A DNA stretch of 64,000 nt from CALCKU01 sp964607445 (GTDB taxonomy: Bacteria; Pseudomonadota; Alphaproteobacteria; Caulobacterales; Maricaulaceae), in the NCBI GenBank assembly GCA_964607445.1, contig CAZSKN010000005.1, positions 38,971 through 102,970 on the forward strand. The letters run 5' to 3'. Positions 36,046 through 44,866 of the stretch are shown here, in pieces (within the stretch, counting starts at the first letter, position 1; the number at the start of each line of letters is the position of its first letter). Position numbers and translations under genes: made by a program. The notes under the pieces are model-generated. The model worked only from the letters and a program-made list of their open reading frames with translations, was not told the DNA's origin and searched no databases.

Positions 36046-36659
36046 TTAGACGACAATGAAAAGGGGTTCGCCGAATTCAACTGGCTGTGCATCTTCAACA
36101 AGGATTTCCGTGATTTTACCCGTTTTTTGCGCCGTAATGGGGTTAAAGGTTTTCATGGCTTCAATAAGTAAAACCGTATCACCTTCCTTGACGTTGTCAC
36201 CGATTTTGACAAACTGGTCGGCATCAGGGCTAGGGCGGATATAAGCGGTTCCGACCATAGGGCTTTTGACAGTGCCAGGATGGGCCGCGGAATCAGATTT
36301 GGTTTGTGGCGCCGGAGTTTCTACGGCGGCCGTCATAGGTGCGTTAGCGGGTGCCGTGGGCGCTACAGGGGNNNNNNNNNNNNNNNNNNNNNNNNNNNNN
36401 NNNNNNNNNNNNNNNNNNNNNNNNNNNNNNNNNNNNNNNNNNNNNNNNNNNNNNNNNNNNNNNNNNNNNNNGGGGTAACAAAATTACCGCCTATATTACG
36501 AGCGACTTTAATTCGTAAAGTCCCTTTTTCCATCTCGATTTCAGATAGATCCGTGTCTTTTAGAATTTCTGCCAATTCTCGCACCAGCTTCGTTTCGCTT
36601 GTGCCGCGTTTGGAGTTTTTACTAGACGTTTTTGATGGTCTTTTGGGTGTGCTCGCCAT
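36046..36659 (-). CDS. accB: acetyl-CoA carboxylase biotin carboxyl carrier protein, interrupted by assembly gap
   Basis: AccB carries biotin between the carboxylase and transferase sites. The N-terminal part (62 codons, from ATG 36659) has the helical EILKDTDLSEIEMEKGTLRI of the family. The C-terminal part holds the biotinyl domain with the target lysine in EAMKTFNPI. Between them lie 100 N in the Pro/Ala-rich linker. The visible parts already sum to about 169 residues, close to a whole AccB, so little is probably missing. The two halves are out of frame across 100 N; a true gap length of 2 modulo 3 would restore the frame. This is an assembly artefact, not a mutation. Confidence 0.93.
36372..36471. 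other. assembly gap of 100 N
   Basis: Exactly 100 ambiguous bases, a conventional placeholder, lie between two GGGG edges inside the accB linker. The real length is unknown. Confidence 0.99.
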
Positions 36660-37040
36660 TCATGTCTCTTCTGTCTCAAATTAGGTGTATAAGGCTTGAT
36701 CGTAATTCGGTTTTTAAGGAACGGTTGTTTTAGGGGGCGACCTATGTATTTGGATTTATCTCACCCGCTTTGGGTTTGAAAACAGACTTTTTATAGGTTG
36801 TTAGAACCCCTTCAGCTAAATTTAAAGGCAGAGCTATAACATATATTTTAAGCATTAAAAGCCTTTTGCGTCGATAAGGCGTTTTTATCTGCCAAGTTGG
36901 TGCCAATTTTAAAATCTGTTTTGCGCCTCGCACGCTGAAATGCGCATATATGGTTTTTCTCATTGTCTAAGGCTTTTTTTTCGTGTTAACGCAGCCCAAA
37001 GTGTCCGTTAAAACGAATATAAAGAAATGTGTGAGTTCAA
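36660..37040. other. 381-bp divergent region between accB and thiS
   Basis: I see no convincing gene. A leftward frame of 73 codons (36963 to 36742) begins MRKTIYAHFSVRGAKQ; it is basic, unlike any family I know, has no clear ribosome binding site, and contains the hairpin at 36857-36886. It probably is part of the accB 5' leader. No TPP riboswitch is seen before thiS. Confidence 0.5.
36857..36886. terminator. terminator-like hairpin in the accB leader
   Basis: The stem GCCTT / AAGGC with a 10-base loop is flanked by AAAA (36857-36860) and TTTTT (36882-36886), so it has a U-run on either strand. On the accB strand it would lie about 200 bases upstream of the start codon and could act as an attenuator. 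The stem is only 5 bp (up to 9 with A-T pairs). Confidence 0.35.
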
Positions 37041-37244
37041 ATGAATTTGGTCATTAATGGCGACCCTTATACCAACTTACCCGAGTCTTTATCCGTCGCG
37101 GGATTAATCCGGCATTTAGGCTTGCCTGAAAAGAAGATCGCGATTGAACGGAATTTAGAAATCGTACCAAAATCCACTTTTGCAAATACGCGACTCAAGA
37201 ACGGCGATAAGTTGGAAATCATTCATTTTATTGGAGGGGGCTAA
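37041..37244 (+). CDS. thiS: thiazole synthase sulfur carrier ThiS
   Basis: A 67-residue ubiquitin-like protein that carries sulfur as a C-terminal thiocarboxylate for thiamine thiazole synthesis. The C-terminus ends in IIHFIGGG, with the required Gly-Gly. The N-terminal MNLVINGDPY is typical. Its stop overlaps the thiG start by one base. Confidence 0.94.
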   Translation: MNLVINGDPYTNLPESLSVAGLIRHLGLPEKKIAIERNLEIVPKSTFANTRLKNGDKLEIIHFIGGG

Positions 37245-38017
37245 TGGCTTCAGATATTTTGACAGTCGCGGGGCGTGAGTTTCAATCACGTCTGATTATA
37301 GGTACCGGGAAATATAAAGATTATGCCCAAAACGCGGCGGCGCTAGAAGAATCAGGCGCAGATATGGTCACGGTCGCGGTGAGGAGGGTGAATATCAGCG
37401 ATCCCAATGCGCCCATGCTTGTCGATTTTATTGACCCGGAAATCGTGACTTATCTGCCCAATACGGCTGGATGTTTTACCGGTGAAGATGCCGTACGAAC
37501 ATTAAGGCTTGCGCGCGAAGCTGGTGGGTGGGCTTTGGTAAAGCTGGAAGTTCTATCTGATCCCAAACATCTTTATCCGGATATGGAAGAGACGATGCGA
37601 GCGGCTGAACTGTTAATTAAAGACGGATTTGAAGTGATGGTATATTGCTCGGATGATCCCGTATTCGCCCGTAAGCTCGAGGAGCTTGGTTGCTGCGCAA
37701 TCATGCCTTTAGGGGCACCCATCGGATCTGGGCTGGGTATCCAAAATCCTGTCAATATCCGTCTTATCGTCGAGCAATCCAGTGTCCCGGTTATTGTCGA
37801 TGCAGGCGTGGGTACTGCCTCTGATGCTACTATTGCGATGGAATTGGGGTGCGACGGTGTGTTGATGAATACAGCCATTGCAGAGGCTAAAGACCCGATA
37901 GCTATGGCGCGGGCCATGAAATATGCGGTAATGGCGGGACGTGAAGCCTATCTGGCTGGACGTATGCCACGTAAAAAATATGCTGACCCTAGCTCTCCAT
38001 TGGCTGGTTTAATTTAA
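37244..38017 (+). CDS. thiG: thiazole synthase
   Basis: ThiG condenses deoxyxylulose phosphate, an imine from glycine/tyrosine and ThiS-bound sulfur into the thiazole of thiamine. 257 residues, a TIM barrel. The lysine that forms the imine is in LVKLEVL; other signatures are SRLIIGTGKYKD, PNTAGCFTGEDAVRTLRLARE, MPLGAPIGSGLGI and VDAGVGTASDA. It pairs with thiS only; other thi genes are not in the window. It converges on the Tam41-like gene. Confidence 0.96.
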   Translation: MASDILTVAGREFQSRLIIGTGKYKDYAQNAAALEESGADMVTVAVRRVNISDPNAPMLVDFIDPEIVTYLPNTAGCFTGEDAVRTLRLAREAGGWALVKLEVLSDPKHLYPDMEETMRAAELLIKDGFEVMVYCSDDPVFARKLEELGCCAIMPLGAPIGSGLGIQNPVNIRLIVEQSSVPVIVDAGVGTASDATIAMELGCDGVLMNTAIAEAKDPIAMARAMKYAVMAGREAYLAGRMPRKKYADPSSPLAGLI

Positions 38018-38033
38018 CCCATTATTGAAGGGG

Positions 38034-38957
38034 TCACCGGAACGCGCCCTTGCGCCATAATTTCCATCCCAAGACTGGCGACCATAAAACGGGATGTCGT
38101 CTTTGGGCCGGGGTGACCTCCAAGCTGACCCCAGAATGATTGTGTAATTTTCGTAAGACATAATCGAGGCCGCCGTCAAATGTTGCAGCGCTGTTAATGA
38201 CACGAATGGCGGTCATGGGTTTGCCGATCAGACGACGCCAAAACCAATGTGTTTTGCAAGACCGGCGGGCAGAGGGCATTACGTGAGGTAGCGTATAAAA
38301 CCCGTTATCGGGATCGCCATATAGGCACGTCATCAGGTCTTTATACCGGTCTGCATATCGGTCTACGATTTCTTCTGAACGTGCGTCAGACGCTTCAGGG
38401 CGAAGCTCGGTCCTATAGCTTTCCCGAAACCCGCGCGCCCAAAATTGAGTGGAGGTTAGTGGGCTATTAACCAGTGGTAAAATTTGGGTTGCCATATGTC
38501 TAACAGCCGTTTCGCGTGCTGCCATAATACGTGTTTTTATAGCGTCTGATTGCGGGAATAAAAGTGTAGAAGGTTGAGAAAACCGTCCCCAAATCATAGA
38601 AAGAAAAGCGCGTCCTGAACATCGTTTTTCAAATTCTGATATTGAAATAATGGAGTATTTACATGTGCTTACGGTGCCATCTTTATCTGTGCGTTCATAA
38701 TAATATACGGCGGGCGGAATATATGTGTTTAAAGCGGCACGCAAAATAGACTCATGCGTTTTTTTATAACTGTCTACAATGACATAAAAATCGAGCATTT
38801 TATCAGGATTATCCATATCCCGTAAAGAAGACCCATAATAAAGAAAGCCTAAGACACGTCCTGGGTGGCGTTCTGATATGGCCTTACACACAGCCGTTAC
38901 GCGCGAATTAGGCGGTATATTTTCACGCTCTAATATGTCCAATATTTTCAGGCTCAT
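38034..38957 (-). CDS. Tam41-like phosphatidate cytidylyltransferase
   Basis: 307 residues that I read as a bacterial relative of Tam41, the mitochondrial CDP-diacylglycerol synthase, which turns phosphatidate and CTP into CDP-DAG. Matching landmarks in order: YGSS (41-44), MLDFYVIVD (54-62) with catalytic-type Asp, a His then LRAALNTYIPPAVYYYE (72-88), CKYSIIS and WGRFSQPSTLL (123-133), like the SGRxQKP stretch of Tam41. It has no membrane segments, unlike CdsA. It starts 4 bp after a lipid kinase gene that would supply its substrate. The assignment is by pattern only; another nucleotidyltransferase function is possible. Confidence 0.65.
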   Translation of the reverse strand: MSLKILDILERENIPPNSRVTAVCKAISERHPGRVLGFLYYGSSLRDMDNPDKMLDFYVIVDSYKKTHESILRAALNTYIPPAVYYYERTDKDGTVSTCKYSIISISEFEKRCSGRAFLSMIWGRFSQPSTLLFPQSDAIKTRIMAARETAVRHMATQILPLVNSPLTSTQFWARGFRESYRTELRPEASDARSEEIVDRYADRYKDLMTCLYGDPDNGFYTLPHVMPSARRSCKTHWFWRRLIGKPMTAIRVINSAATFDGGLDYVLRKLHNHSGVSLEVTPAQRRHPVLWSPVLGWKLWRKGAFR

Positions 38958-38960
38958 GCA

Positions 38961-39893
38961 TTAATATACAAATTTAATGGGGTCTGTCGCGGTAATTTCA
39001 AAATTAGCATCAGAAAAAGAAAGCGTTTCACCATCAAGTATGACGGGGCCCGAATAATGATAGTTTAAATGATGGGTGTTCCAACTATATAATCCATCGG
39101 GTGCACGGTCTTTATGTTTTCGACCTTGCCATAAACCCAAGACGTTTTTGGGTAAGTTTTGGGTGTTTTCACCTGCATATAATACGCGTAATGGTGCGTC
39201 TTCTGACCCCCAAAAGGGATCCAGTTTTAGGATTAATCCGGATAGAGTTGTGACAAGAGTACCCAGATGGTTTTCTCGAAATTGGTATCGTTCACTTTGC
39301 AAGGATATCGGAGTCGTCTGTAAAACGTCACCGTCCTGTCCGCGAATGCCGCGCAATATACCCCCTGCAACGGCGAGTGACCCGCCTATGCCACGGCGAT
39401 GTATTTTAGATTTTGTGTAATCCGTAATCATGGGAACTGCCCCGCTTGAAAACAAAAATCCGTAATGATGTGTGTCGCCTTGTTTGACATCTAGGAGTGA
39501 CTGGTTTCGGCTTTCTTGTATGGGCGTATTGATGGCTTTTATAACTGTTGCAATGCGCCGGTGTTTGATGCCTATGTTTTTGGCAATTTGATTCGTCATT
39601 CCACCCGCGACGATAGAAAACTTCGGCGGGGTAGGAAATTTATGTCTTTGCCGTAAATATTCTGTTAGGACGCCTTGAACACTGCCGTCTCCACCTTCAA
39701 TGATAATATGCTGGGCAGTTAATTTTACCCCCATATCAATAGCAGGTTTAAAGCCTTTTTTTGTGTGTAATAGGCTAAGAGAGACCTCGGCGATATCAAA
39801 ATATTGTTTGGGGTCTTTAGCAATTTCGGTGAGAACTGAACCCTTTTGCGCGACTTTTTGGCTTAAGGGATTGACGATAAACAGAACCGTCAT
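38961..39893 (-). CDS. diacylglycerol-kinase-family lipid kinase
   Basis: 310 residues of the DAGK catalytic superfamily, which phosphorylates diacylglycerol, sphingoid or related lipids with ATP. The ATP loop reads EGGDGSVQGVL (66-76; GGDGT in most members). FIVNPLSQK at the start and the beta-sandwich ending ILDGETLSFSDANFEI agree. It lies 7 bp after lptG and 4 bp before the Tam41-like gene, so all four are probably one mRNA. The substrate may be diacylglycerol or, by analogy with the Caulobacter ceramide kinase of this superfamily, a ceramide. Confidence 0.75.
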   Translation of the reverse strand: MTVLFIVNPLSQKVAQKGSVLTEIAKDPKQYFDIAEVSLSLLHTKKGFKPAIDMGVKLTAQHIIIEGGDGSVQGVLTEYLRQRHKFPTPPKFSIVAGGMTNQIAKNIGIKHRRIATVIKAINTPIQESRNQSLLDVKQGDTHHYGFLFSSGAVPMITDYTKSKIHRRGIGGSLAVAGGILRGIRGQDGDVLQTTPISLQSERYQFRENHLGTLVTTLSGLILKLDPFWGSEDAPLRVLYAGENTQNLPKNVLGLWQGRKHKDRAPDGLYSWNTHHLNYHYSGPVILDGETLSFSDANFEITATDPIKFVY

Positions 39894-39899
39894 GGCGGT

Positions 39900-40982
39900 T
39901 TATGTCAGGCTTTCTGTCCGAAGGCATATATAGGCGCCTCCGAGACCGAACACGAGTAATGGCAGGGCGATAGCCCAACCTACAACGATTCCACCCGAAG
40001 CCGCGAAAGTCGACATGGCACCGTCAATGATAAGAAAAATAAATCCCATAGTAATGCCAATGATAAGGGCTTTATCACCCGTAGCTTCGCGTCCGGTTTG
40101 TTGCATAATCGGGACGGCGCAAAGGAGTAGCACTAAGGCGGCAAGCGGGCGCGTTATGCGATGTAAATACCAGAATGCATAGGCAAAACTGGGTTTGCTG
40201 CCCGAGTTTCCTTTTCGACGAAATTGACGCATATCGCTCAGAGCAAGGTCGCGCGGTTCAGCGGCAAGTCGAGCAATGGTTGCCGGAGTTTGGCGAGTGT
40301 CCCATGTTGAGCTTCTGGATTGTTTCAAGGCCAAACGGGGTTCGCCGTCAGCCCCTTCAATCGGAAGGGATTGTACTCCGGTTAGAACCCAGGATTTATC
40401 AATAAATTTGGCTTCTTCAGCCCAAATGACAGAGATGACTTCGCCGTTTTCATTGCGGTTGAAGAACTCCAGATTCCCCAATGTATCCATGCTGGGGCGT
40501 AGGCCCGCACGTACAATATCACCGGAAGACTCGAGCCAAAGTGGGTTTTCATCGGTAATGATTTTGGTTTTATATTCGCCTATCCCCCATGCTTGCAAAG
40601 CCCTGACAGCGGGGGGCATAGCTGTGTTTATGATAATAATGGAGGCTATGGTGGCGCCTAATACTGCCGGTGCCAGTAGGCCGATTTGCTTGGGCACAGA
40701 AATCCCAAACCCGAGCAATGCAACGAGTTCGTGATGGCGAATAAGTTTTACAAATACGAGTAAAATAGCCACGACAATCGTAAACATGAAAATACGGTCA
40801 AAGATAACAGGTGCGCGTAGCATCATATATCGAAATGTATCACTAAACCCGCCGCCATTCGCCATGATATCGCCGCCATTGGCCAGTGAATCCAGCAAGC
40901 CGATAAGAACGAGGAAACCAAATACAACAGTCAGCCAGACGATTATAAAACTTTTCGAGAGATAGGTTGCAAATTTAAACAT
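39900..40982 (-). CDS. lptG: LptG-type permease of lipopolysaccharide/lipid export
   Basis: 360 residues of the LptF/LptG (YjgP/YjgQ) family: membrane helices at the N-terminus, a periplasmic beta-jellyroll (about 130-260) and C-terminal helices. With LptF and the ATPase LptB it extracts LPS from the inner membrane. GFGISVPKQIGLLAPAV is a family-typical cytoplasmic loop region. It overlaps lptF by 8 bases. In most alphaproteobacteria lptD follows lptFG; here lipid-kinase genes follow, so this may be the canonical pair moved or a paralogous exporter. Confidence 0.85.
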   Translation of the reverse strand: MFKFATYLSKSFIIVWLTVVFGFLVLIGLLDSLANGGDIMANGGGFSDTFRYMMLRAPVIFDRIFMFTIVVAILLVFVKLIRHHELVALLGFGISVPKQIGLLAPAVLGATIASIIIINTAMPPAVRALQAWGIGEYKTKIITDENPLWLESSGDIVRAGLRPSMDTLGNLEFFNRNENGEVISVIWAEEAKFIDKSWVLTGVQSLPIEGADGEPRLALKQSRSSTWDTRQTPATIARLAAEPRDLALSDMRQFRRKGNSGSKPSFAYAFWYLHRITRPLAALVLLLCAVPIMQQTGREATGDKALIIGITMGFIFLIIDGAMSTFAASGGIVVGWAIALPLLVFGLGGAYICLRTESLT

Positions 40983-42180
40983 CCACCTTGTCCCTATTGA
41001 AAATACTGGAGATACGGCGTTTTATATCTTCGACCAATTGGTTCATATAAAAGGATATAGTTGTTAAAGGTGGTTGTCCCATTTTATAGGCGCTCTTTCT
41101 AAATAGGTAAAACGCAAAGGCGGCGACAATAATGATAATTGGCCATATGCCTGCCCAAGGAGGGACAACACCGTTAGCGCCAAGGCTTTGCCCAAATTCA
41201 AGCGCTTTTTGTAGAGATACAAGCATAACCACGCCTATGAAAATACCGGCTGATGAAGGATTTCGGCCGTAATTAATGCCAAATGGTACGGCAATAAAGG
41301 GAAGTATGAGTAAGAGCATAGCGCGGCCAAGACGCAAATGCAGGGCTGCATTATTTACAGAGACGGGGAGGTTTTCATAGACAGCACCGGACCGGTTTAA
41401 ATAGAGCTCGACTGACGTTAATTCGCGTTCATCATCTCCACGTGCTCGAAACATAAGATCGGATGAACTGCCCGCCATAGCGCTGCTCTTAAAGCTCAAA
41501 TCTCCATTTAATTGCCGGCTTTCGACAATTTGATAGGCCTGGCCTTCTGCGAGTTGCAAAACGGGTTCATTGGTTTGTTCGCGAATGATTAATTTGCCTT
41601 CATTAGCGGTTGTCACCCTGACTCCCATGGTTTCACTTTTATCCTTAAGCTTTTCATAGATAAAAATCGGGCCGATGGCGGCACCCGGTTTTTCAGTTCC
41701 TGCAAAAAACGTGGTTCGACCCACGGAGGTAAATGTGCCTTCACGCAATGCCGCGGTAAAGGATTGTTGTTTGACCACATGCACGACTTGGCGATAATTA
41801 TACCGTCCTATAGGTTGCATATAGCCTTCAATAAATAATGTTAAAATGGCTAAAAAAGTGGCCAGAAATACAAAGGGCTTGGTCAGGTGTAAAAGAGATA
41901 CACCGGCACCCAAAGCCGCTGTAAGTTCGCTAGAACGACTAAAGCGGTCTATGGTTATAATTGTCCCGAGGAGCAAAGCCATAGGAACCGCCATGCCCAG
42001 ATAGTGCGGCAGAAGGTTAATCACCATAGAGGTGGCATCACTTGCCGGATTTGTTGAATTGGACACAATTTCGAAAATCCGTAAAAGCCGTTCGAGCAAG
42101 AGTACGATAATCGCGAATATAATCAGCCCGCCAATGCTGATTATGGCGCGTTTCATCAAATATTGATTGAGGCGTCCCAT
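40975..42180 (-). CDS. lptF: LptF-type permease of lipopolysaccharide/lipid export
   Basis: 401 residues of the same family as LptG. It has N-terminal helices with VPMALLLGTIITIDRFSRSSELTAALGAGVSL, a periplasmic domain from about 120 to 285, then three helices (RAMLLLILPFIAVPFGINYGR). It is first of the leftward operon lptF-lptG-kinase-Tam41-like, and divergent from the DUF2141 gene with a 130-bp shared promoter region. Confidence 0.85.
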   Translation of the reverse strand: MGRLNQYLMKRAIISIGGLIIFAIIVLLLERLLRIFEIVSNSTNPASDATSMVINLLPHYLGMAVPMALLLGTIITIDRFSRSSELTAALGAGVSLLHLTKPFVFLATFLAILTLFIEGYMQPIGRYNYRQVVHVVKQQSFTAALREGTFTSVGRTTFFAGTEKPGAAIGPIFIYEKLKDKSETMGVRVTTANEGKLIIREQTNEPVLQLAEGQAYQIVESRQLNGDLSFKSSAMAGSSSDLMFRARGDDERELTSVELYLNRSGAVYENLPVSVNNAALHLRLGRAMLLLILPFIAVPFGINYGRNPSSAGIFIGVVMLVSLQKALEFGQSLGANGVVPPWAGIWPIIIIVAAFAFYLFRKSAYKMGQPPLTTISFYMNQLVEDIKRRISSIFNRDKVDV

Positions 42181-42310
42181 ATAGCTTACGTTAATATCCT
42201 GACTGTAGAATTTTCTTTACAATAGCCATATGCGTTATCATATGCCTTACTGTGGTTATAATTATTTTCGCTTCACATAAAGGCCTAATGTTTTGAAAGC
42301 AAATATTCTA

Positions 42311-42853
42311 ATGAAATTCATGCCGTTTCCAAGGTCCTTAGCAATCTTTGCAGCATTTATGGGCCTGTTAGGGGGTAGCGTGGCGTTTGCGCATCACGCT
42401 TCGGAAACGTTAGAACTTTATCCTGATGATGCGTCAGATAACTGCGTATTAGGCAGTTTGCAAATCAGGGTGACTGTTAATCATGTGACGCATCAGGGCT
42501 TAATGAAATTAGAACTTTATGCCGAAGAAGATGGATTCTTGGAAAAAAAAGGACGATTACGCCGTGTGCGCGTCGAGGCTCTGGACGGACCACAATTGAT
42601 TTGTATTAATGTTCCGGCCGCAGGGACTTATGCGATTGCCGGCTATCATGACCTTGACGGTAACAGAAAGCTCAAGAAAAAATGGGACTTTACACCTAAA
42701 GAGCCTTACGGTTTGTCAAATAATCCGGTGATTAAGAAAAGACGCATTCCAAAATTTAATGAATCCGCTTTTGAGGTTCCGCAATCTGGGACTGACATAA
42801 CCATCAATCTGGTTGACCTTGGCAAGAAGAAAGCTAAAAACATCGACAAATAA
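42311..42853 (+). CDS. DUF2141 domain-containing exported protein
   Basis: About 180 residues. It has a signal peptide ending GGSVAFAHH and a small beta-sandwich with the DUF2141 hallmark GTYAIAGYHDLDGNRKL, then FTPKEPYGLSNN. The function of the family is unknown; proteins of this kind often sit beside envelope genes. ATG 42311 is preferred; the frame could also start at TTG 42293. First gene of the rightward lipid operon. Confidence 0.75.
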   Translation: MKFMPFPRSLAIFAAFMGLLGGSVAFAHHASETLELYPDDASDNCVLGSLQIRVTVNHVTHQGLMKLELYAEEDGFLEKKGRLRRVRVEALDGPQLICINVPAAGTYAIAGYHDLDGNRKLKKKWDFTPKEPYGLSNNPVIKKRRIPKFNESAFEVPQSGTDITINLVDLGKKKAKNIDK

Positions 42854-42909
42854 GCGCTATGGGCTCACATCGAGAACGTGCCTGAGCCTTACAGATTGTC
42901 AGAGGGTTC

Positions 42910-44061
42910 ATGGCTGCTAGATCACATGTCACTATTATTGAAGCCAATAGTCCGGCGGATATTAAGGCCTTTCTGGAGTTGCCTTATGCTCTATATGAGG
43001 GCGAAGTTGCTTGGCATCCGCCGTTGCGGTTTGAGCGCAAGGCCCAGCTTTCAGGAAAAACCAACCCGGACGTGAAAACTTTAACTCGACAACTTTTTTT
43101 AGCCAAGCGCGGTAAGGATGTCGTGGGGCGAATTGCGGCTTTTATCAATCCCGCGCATCGAGATTATCATAAGGATGGGGCAGGGCATTTTGGCTATTTC
43201 GATTGCGAGCCCGATTTTAATACAGGTGCGAAGTTACTTGAAACGGCGGAGATATGGCTAAAAAGCGCCCAATGTAAAAAGATGATCGGCCCCGCCAGTC
43301 ACAGCGTCAATGAGGAGTGCGGCTTACTGGTTGACGGGTTTGAGTATCCGCCGATTTTGATGATGCCTTATGGGCGGTCAGATTATCAGCCTATGGTTGA
43401 GGCCGCAGGGTTTGAAAAGGCCATTGATATGTTGGCTTTTAATGCCGACCTGCATGGTGGGTTTCCGCGCCCTAAGACAGCACTGACTATGGTCAACTAT
43501 GCGCGAAAAGACCCCAGTATAAGCTTTAGAAGCATGGATATCCGGAATTTTAAGGATGAAGTCGCCTTGGCTATGCGGATCATGAATGACGCATGGTCAG
43601 AAAATTGGGGGTTTATTCCAATTTCAGATGCACAGATAAATCATATGGCCAAAGAATTGAAACCATTGATTTTTCCAGAAGGGTTCAGGGTGGGCATGAT
43701 CGACGGTAAACCCGTGGGGTTTGTCTGGATGATCCCGAATTTAAATGAGGCTATACGTGACCTTAATGGACGGCTTTTACCCTTGGGTTGGCTTAAACTT
43801 GTGTCCCGTCTGAAAATATCAGGGGTCAAGACCGCCCGTATTCCACTTATGGGTATCACGAAAGAATTTCAAAAAACCAGACAAGGTCTAGCGGTCGTTG
43901 CGGCCTTGTGCGAAGATGTATTTGCAGCTGGGCGCGAGAAAGGGTTTACGCATTGTGAGCTGTCTTGGATATTGGATACGAATAAGAGTATGATCCGAAT
44001 TTGCGAACAGGCGAGTGCCGTGCCTTATAAAACCTATCGAATGTATGAAAAAAAGCTCTAA
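42910..44061 (+). CDS. GNAT-fold acyltransferase, YghO-like
   Basis: 383 residues with an acyl-CoA N-acyltransferase (GNAT) fold. PYALYEGEVAWHPPLRFE at the N-terminus, then GYFDCEPDF and GPASHSVNEECGLLVDGFEYPP, are typical of a proteobacterial family that includes E. coli YghO. From memory, the bacterial ceramide synthase of Caulobacter is also of this GNAT-like type; I cannot confirm orthology here. It follows the DUF2141 gene and ends 1 base before the next gene. An N-acyl transfer onto a lipid or amine is the best guess. Confidence 0.7.
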   Translation: MAARSHVTIIEANSPADIKAFLELPYALYEGEVAWHPPLRFERKAQLSGKTNPDVKTLTRQLFLAKRGKDVVGRIAAFINPAHRDYHKDGAGHFGYFDCEPDFNTGAKLLETAEIWLKSAQCKKMIGPASHSVNEECGLLVDGFEYPPILMMPYGRSDYQPMVEAAGFEKAIDMLAFNADLHGGFPRPKTALTMVNYARKDPSISFRSMDIRNFKDEVALAMRIMNDAWSENWGFIPISDAQINHMAKELKPLIFPEGFRVGMIDGKPVGFVWMIPNLNEAIRDLNGRLLPLGWLKLVSRLKISGVKTARIPLMGITKEFQKTRQGLAVVAALCEDVFAAGREKGFTHCELSWILDTNKSMIRICEQASAVPYKTYRMYEKKL

Positions 44062-44062
44062 A

Positions 44063-44866
44063 ATGATATCCGTATCGGTATTGATTTTGGCTGGGCAACG
44101 CGAGGGCGTGATTGATCCTTTATGCGCTGACGCGGGCCTAGAGCGCAAAGCCATTATTCCGATTAATGGACGTCCGATGTTGGACTACGTGCTTGACGCA
44201 TTAACGAACGCAACCAAAGACACAGGTCTATTGCCTCCTTTCCATATAAGTGGCTATGATGCGAGTTATGACACGCGTTTATGTCAATCGCCCCAAGACA
44301 ATGGACCCGCCGGAAGTGCCTTAGCAGCGTTTACTCAAAATGATATGACGAGCGGTAGCGTATCGCTTCCTGCCATAATCACGACTGCAGATCATCCATT
44401 ACTGAGCGCAGATATGTTGCGCGTTTTTATAAAGGAGGCGCAGGATACAGGCGCGGATTTTTGCGTGGGTTTGGCATCAAAAGAAATCATTCATCCCGCT
44501 TATCCACATGTCAAACGCACCTATCTTAAGTTTTCAGATATCTCGGTTTCGGGCTGTAATCTATTTTATGTGGCTACAAAAGACGGGATAGAGGCAATTC
44601 GGTTTTGGCTGCAAGCGCAACATTACCGAAAGCGACCCGTTAAACTTGCCAGTCAATTCGGATGGAAGATATTATGTGATTATCTTTTGGGGCGCTTAAC
44701 CTTGAAATCTGCTTTTACATATGCCTCTAAACGTATGAATATAAAGGTAAGTCCTGTTCTAATTCCAATTGCTGAAGCCGCTATTGATGTCGATAAGCCT
44801 AGTGATAAACGTCTTGTTGAACACATTTTAACACTCCGAAATGGAGGGTCTAATGTTGAAAGCTGA
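44063..44866 (+). CDS. MobA-like nucleotidyltransferase
   Basis: About 267 residues. The N-terminus VSVLILAGQREG...ERKAIIPINGRPMLDYVLDAL is the nucleotide-binding start of a MobA-like NTP transferase, and TTADHPLL holds the metal Asp. It likely transfers a CMP or similar group to a phosphorylated alcohol. ATG 44063 is used; ATG 44045 would overlap the upstream gene by 17 bases. Its end overlaps the next gene by 14 bases. It lies directly before the phosphatidyltransferase fusion, so a shared pathway is likely. Confidence 0.7.
   Translation: MISVSVLILAGQREGVIDPLCADAGLERKAIIPINGRPMLDYVLDALTNATKDTGLLPPFHISGYDASYDTRLCQSPQDNGPAGSALAAFTQNDMTSGSVSLPAIITTADHPLLSADMLRVFIKEAQDTGADFCVGLASKEIIHPAYPHVKRTYLKFSDISVSGCNLFYVATKDGIEAIRFWLQAQHYRKRPVKLASQFGWKILCDYLLGRLTLKSAFTYASKRMNIKVSPVLIPIAEAAIDVDKPSDKRLVEHILTLRNGGSNVES

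Noticed and set aside
36742..36963. 73-residue leftward frame upstream of accB
   Set aside because: No ribosome binding site, no family resemblance, and a terminator-like hairpin inside; kept only as a note on the leader region.
36964..37040. possible TPP riboswitch before thiS
   Set aside because: Less than 80 bp between thiS and the leader region and no CTGAGA / ACCTGA-type core visible.
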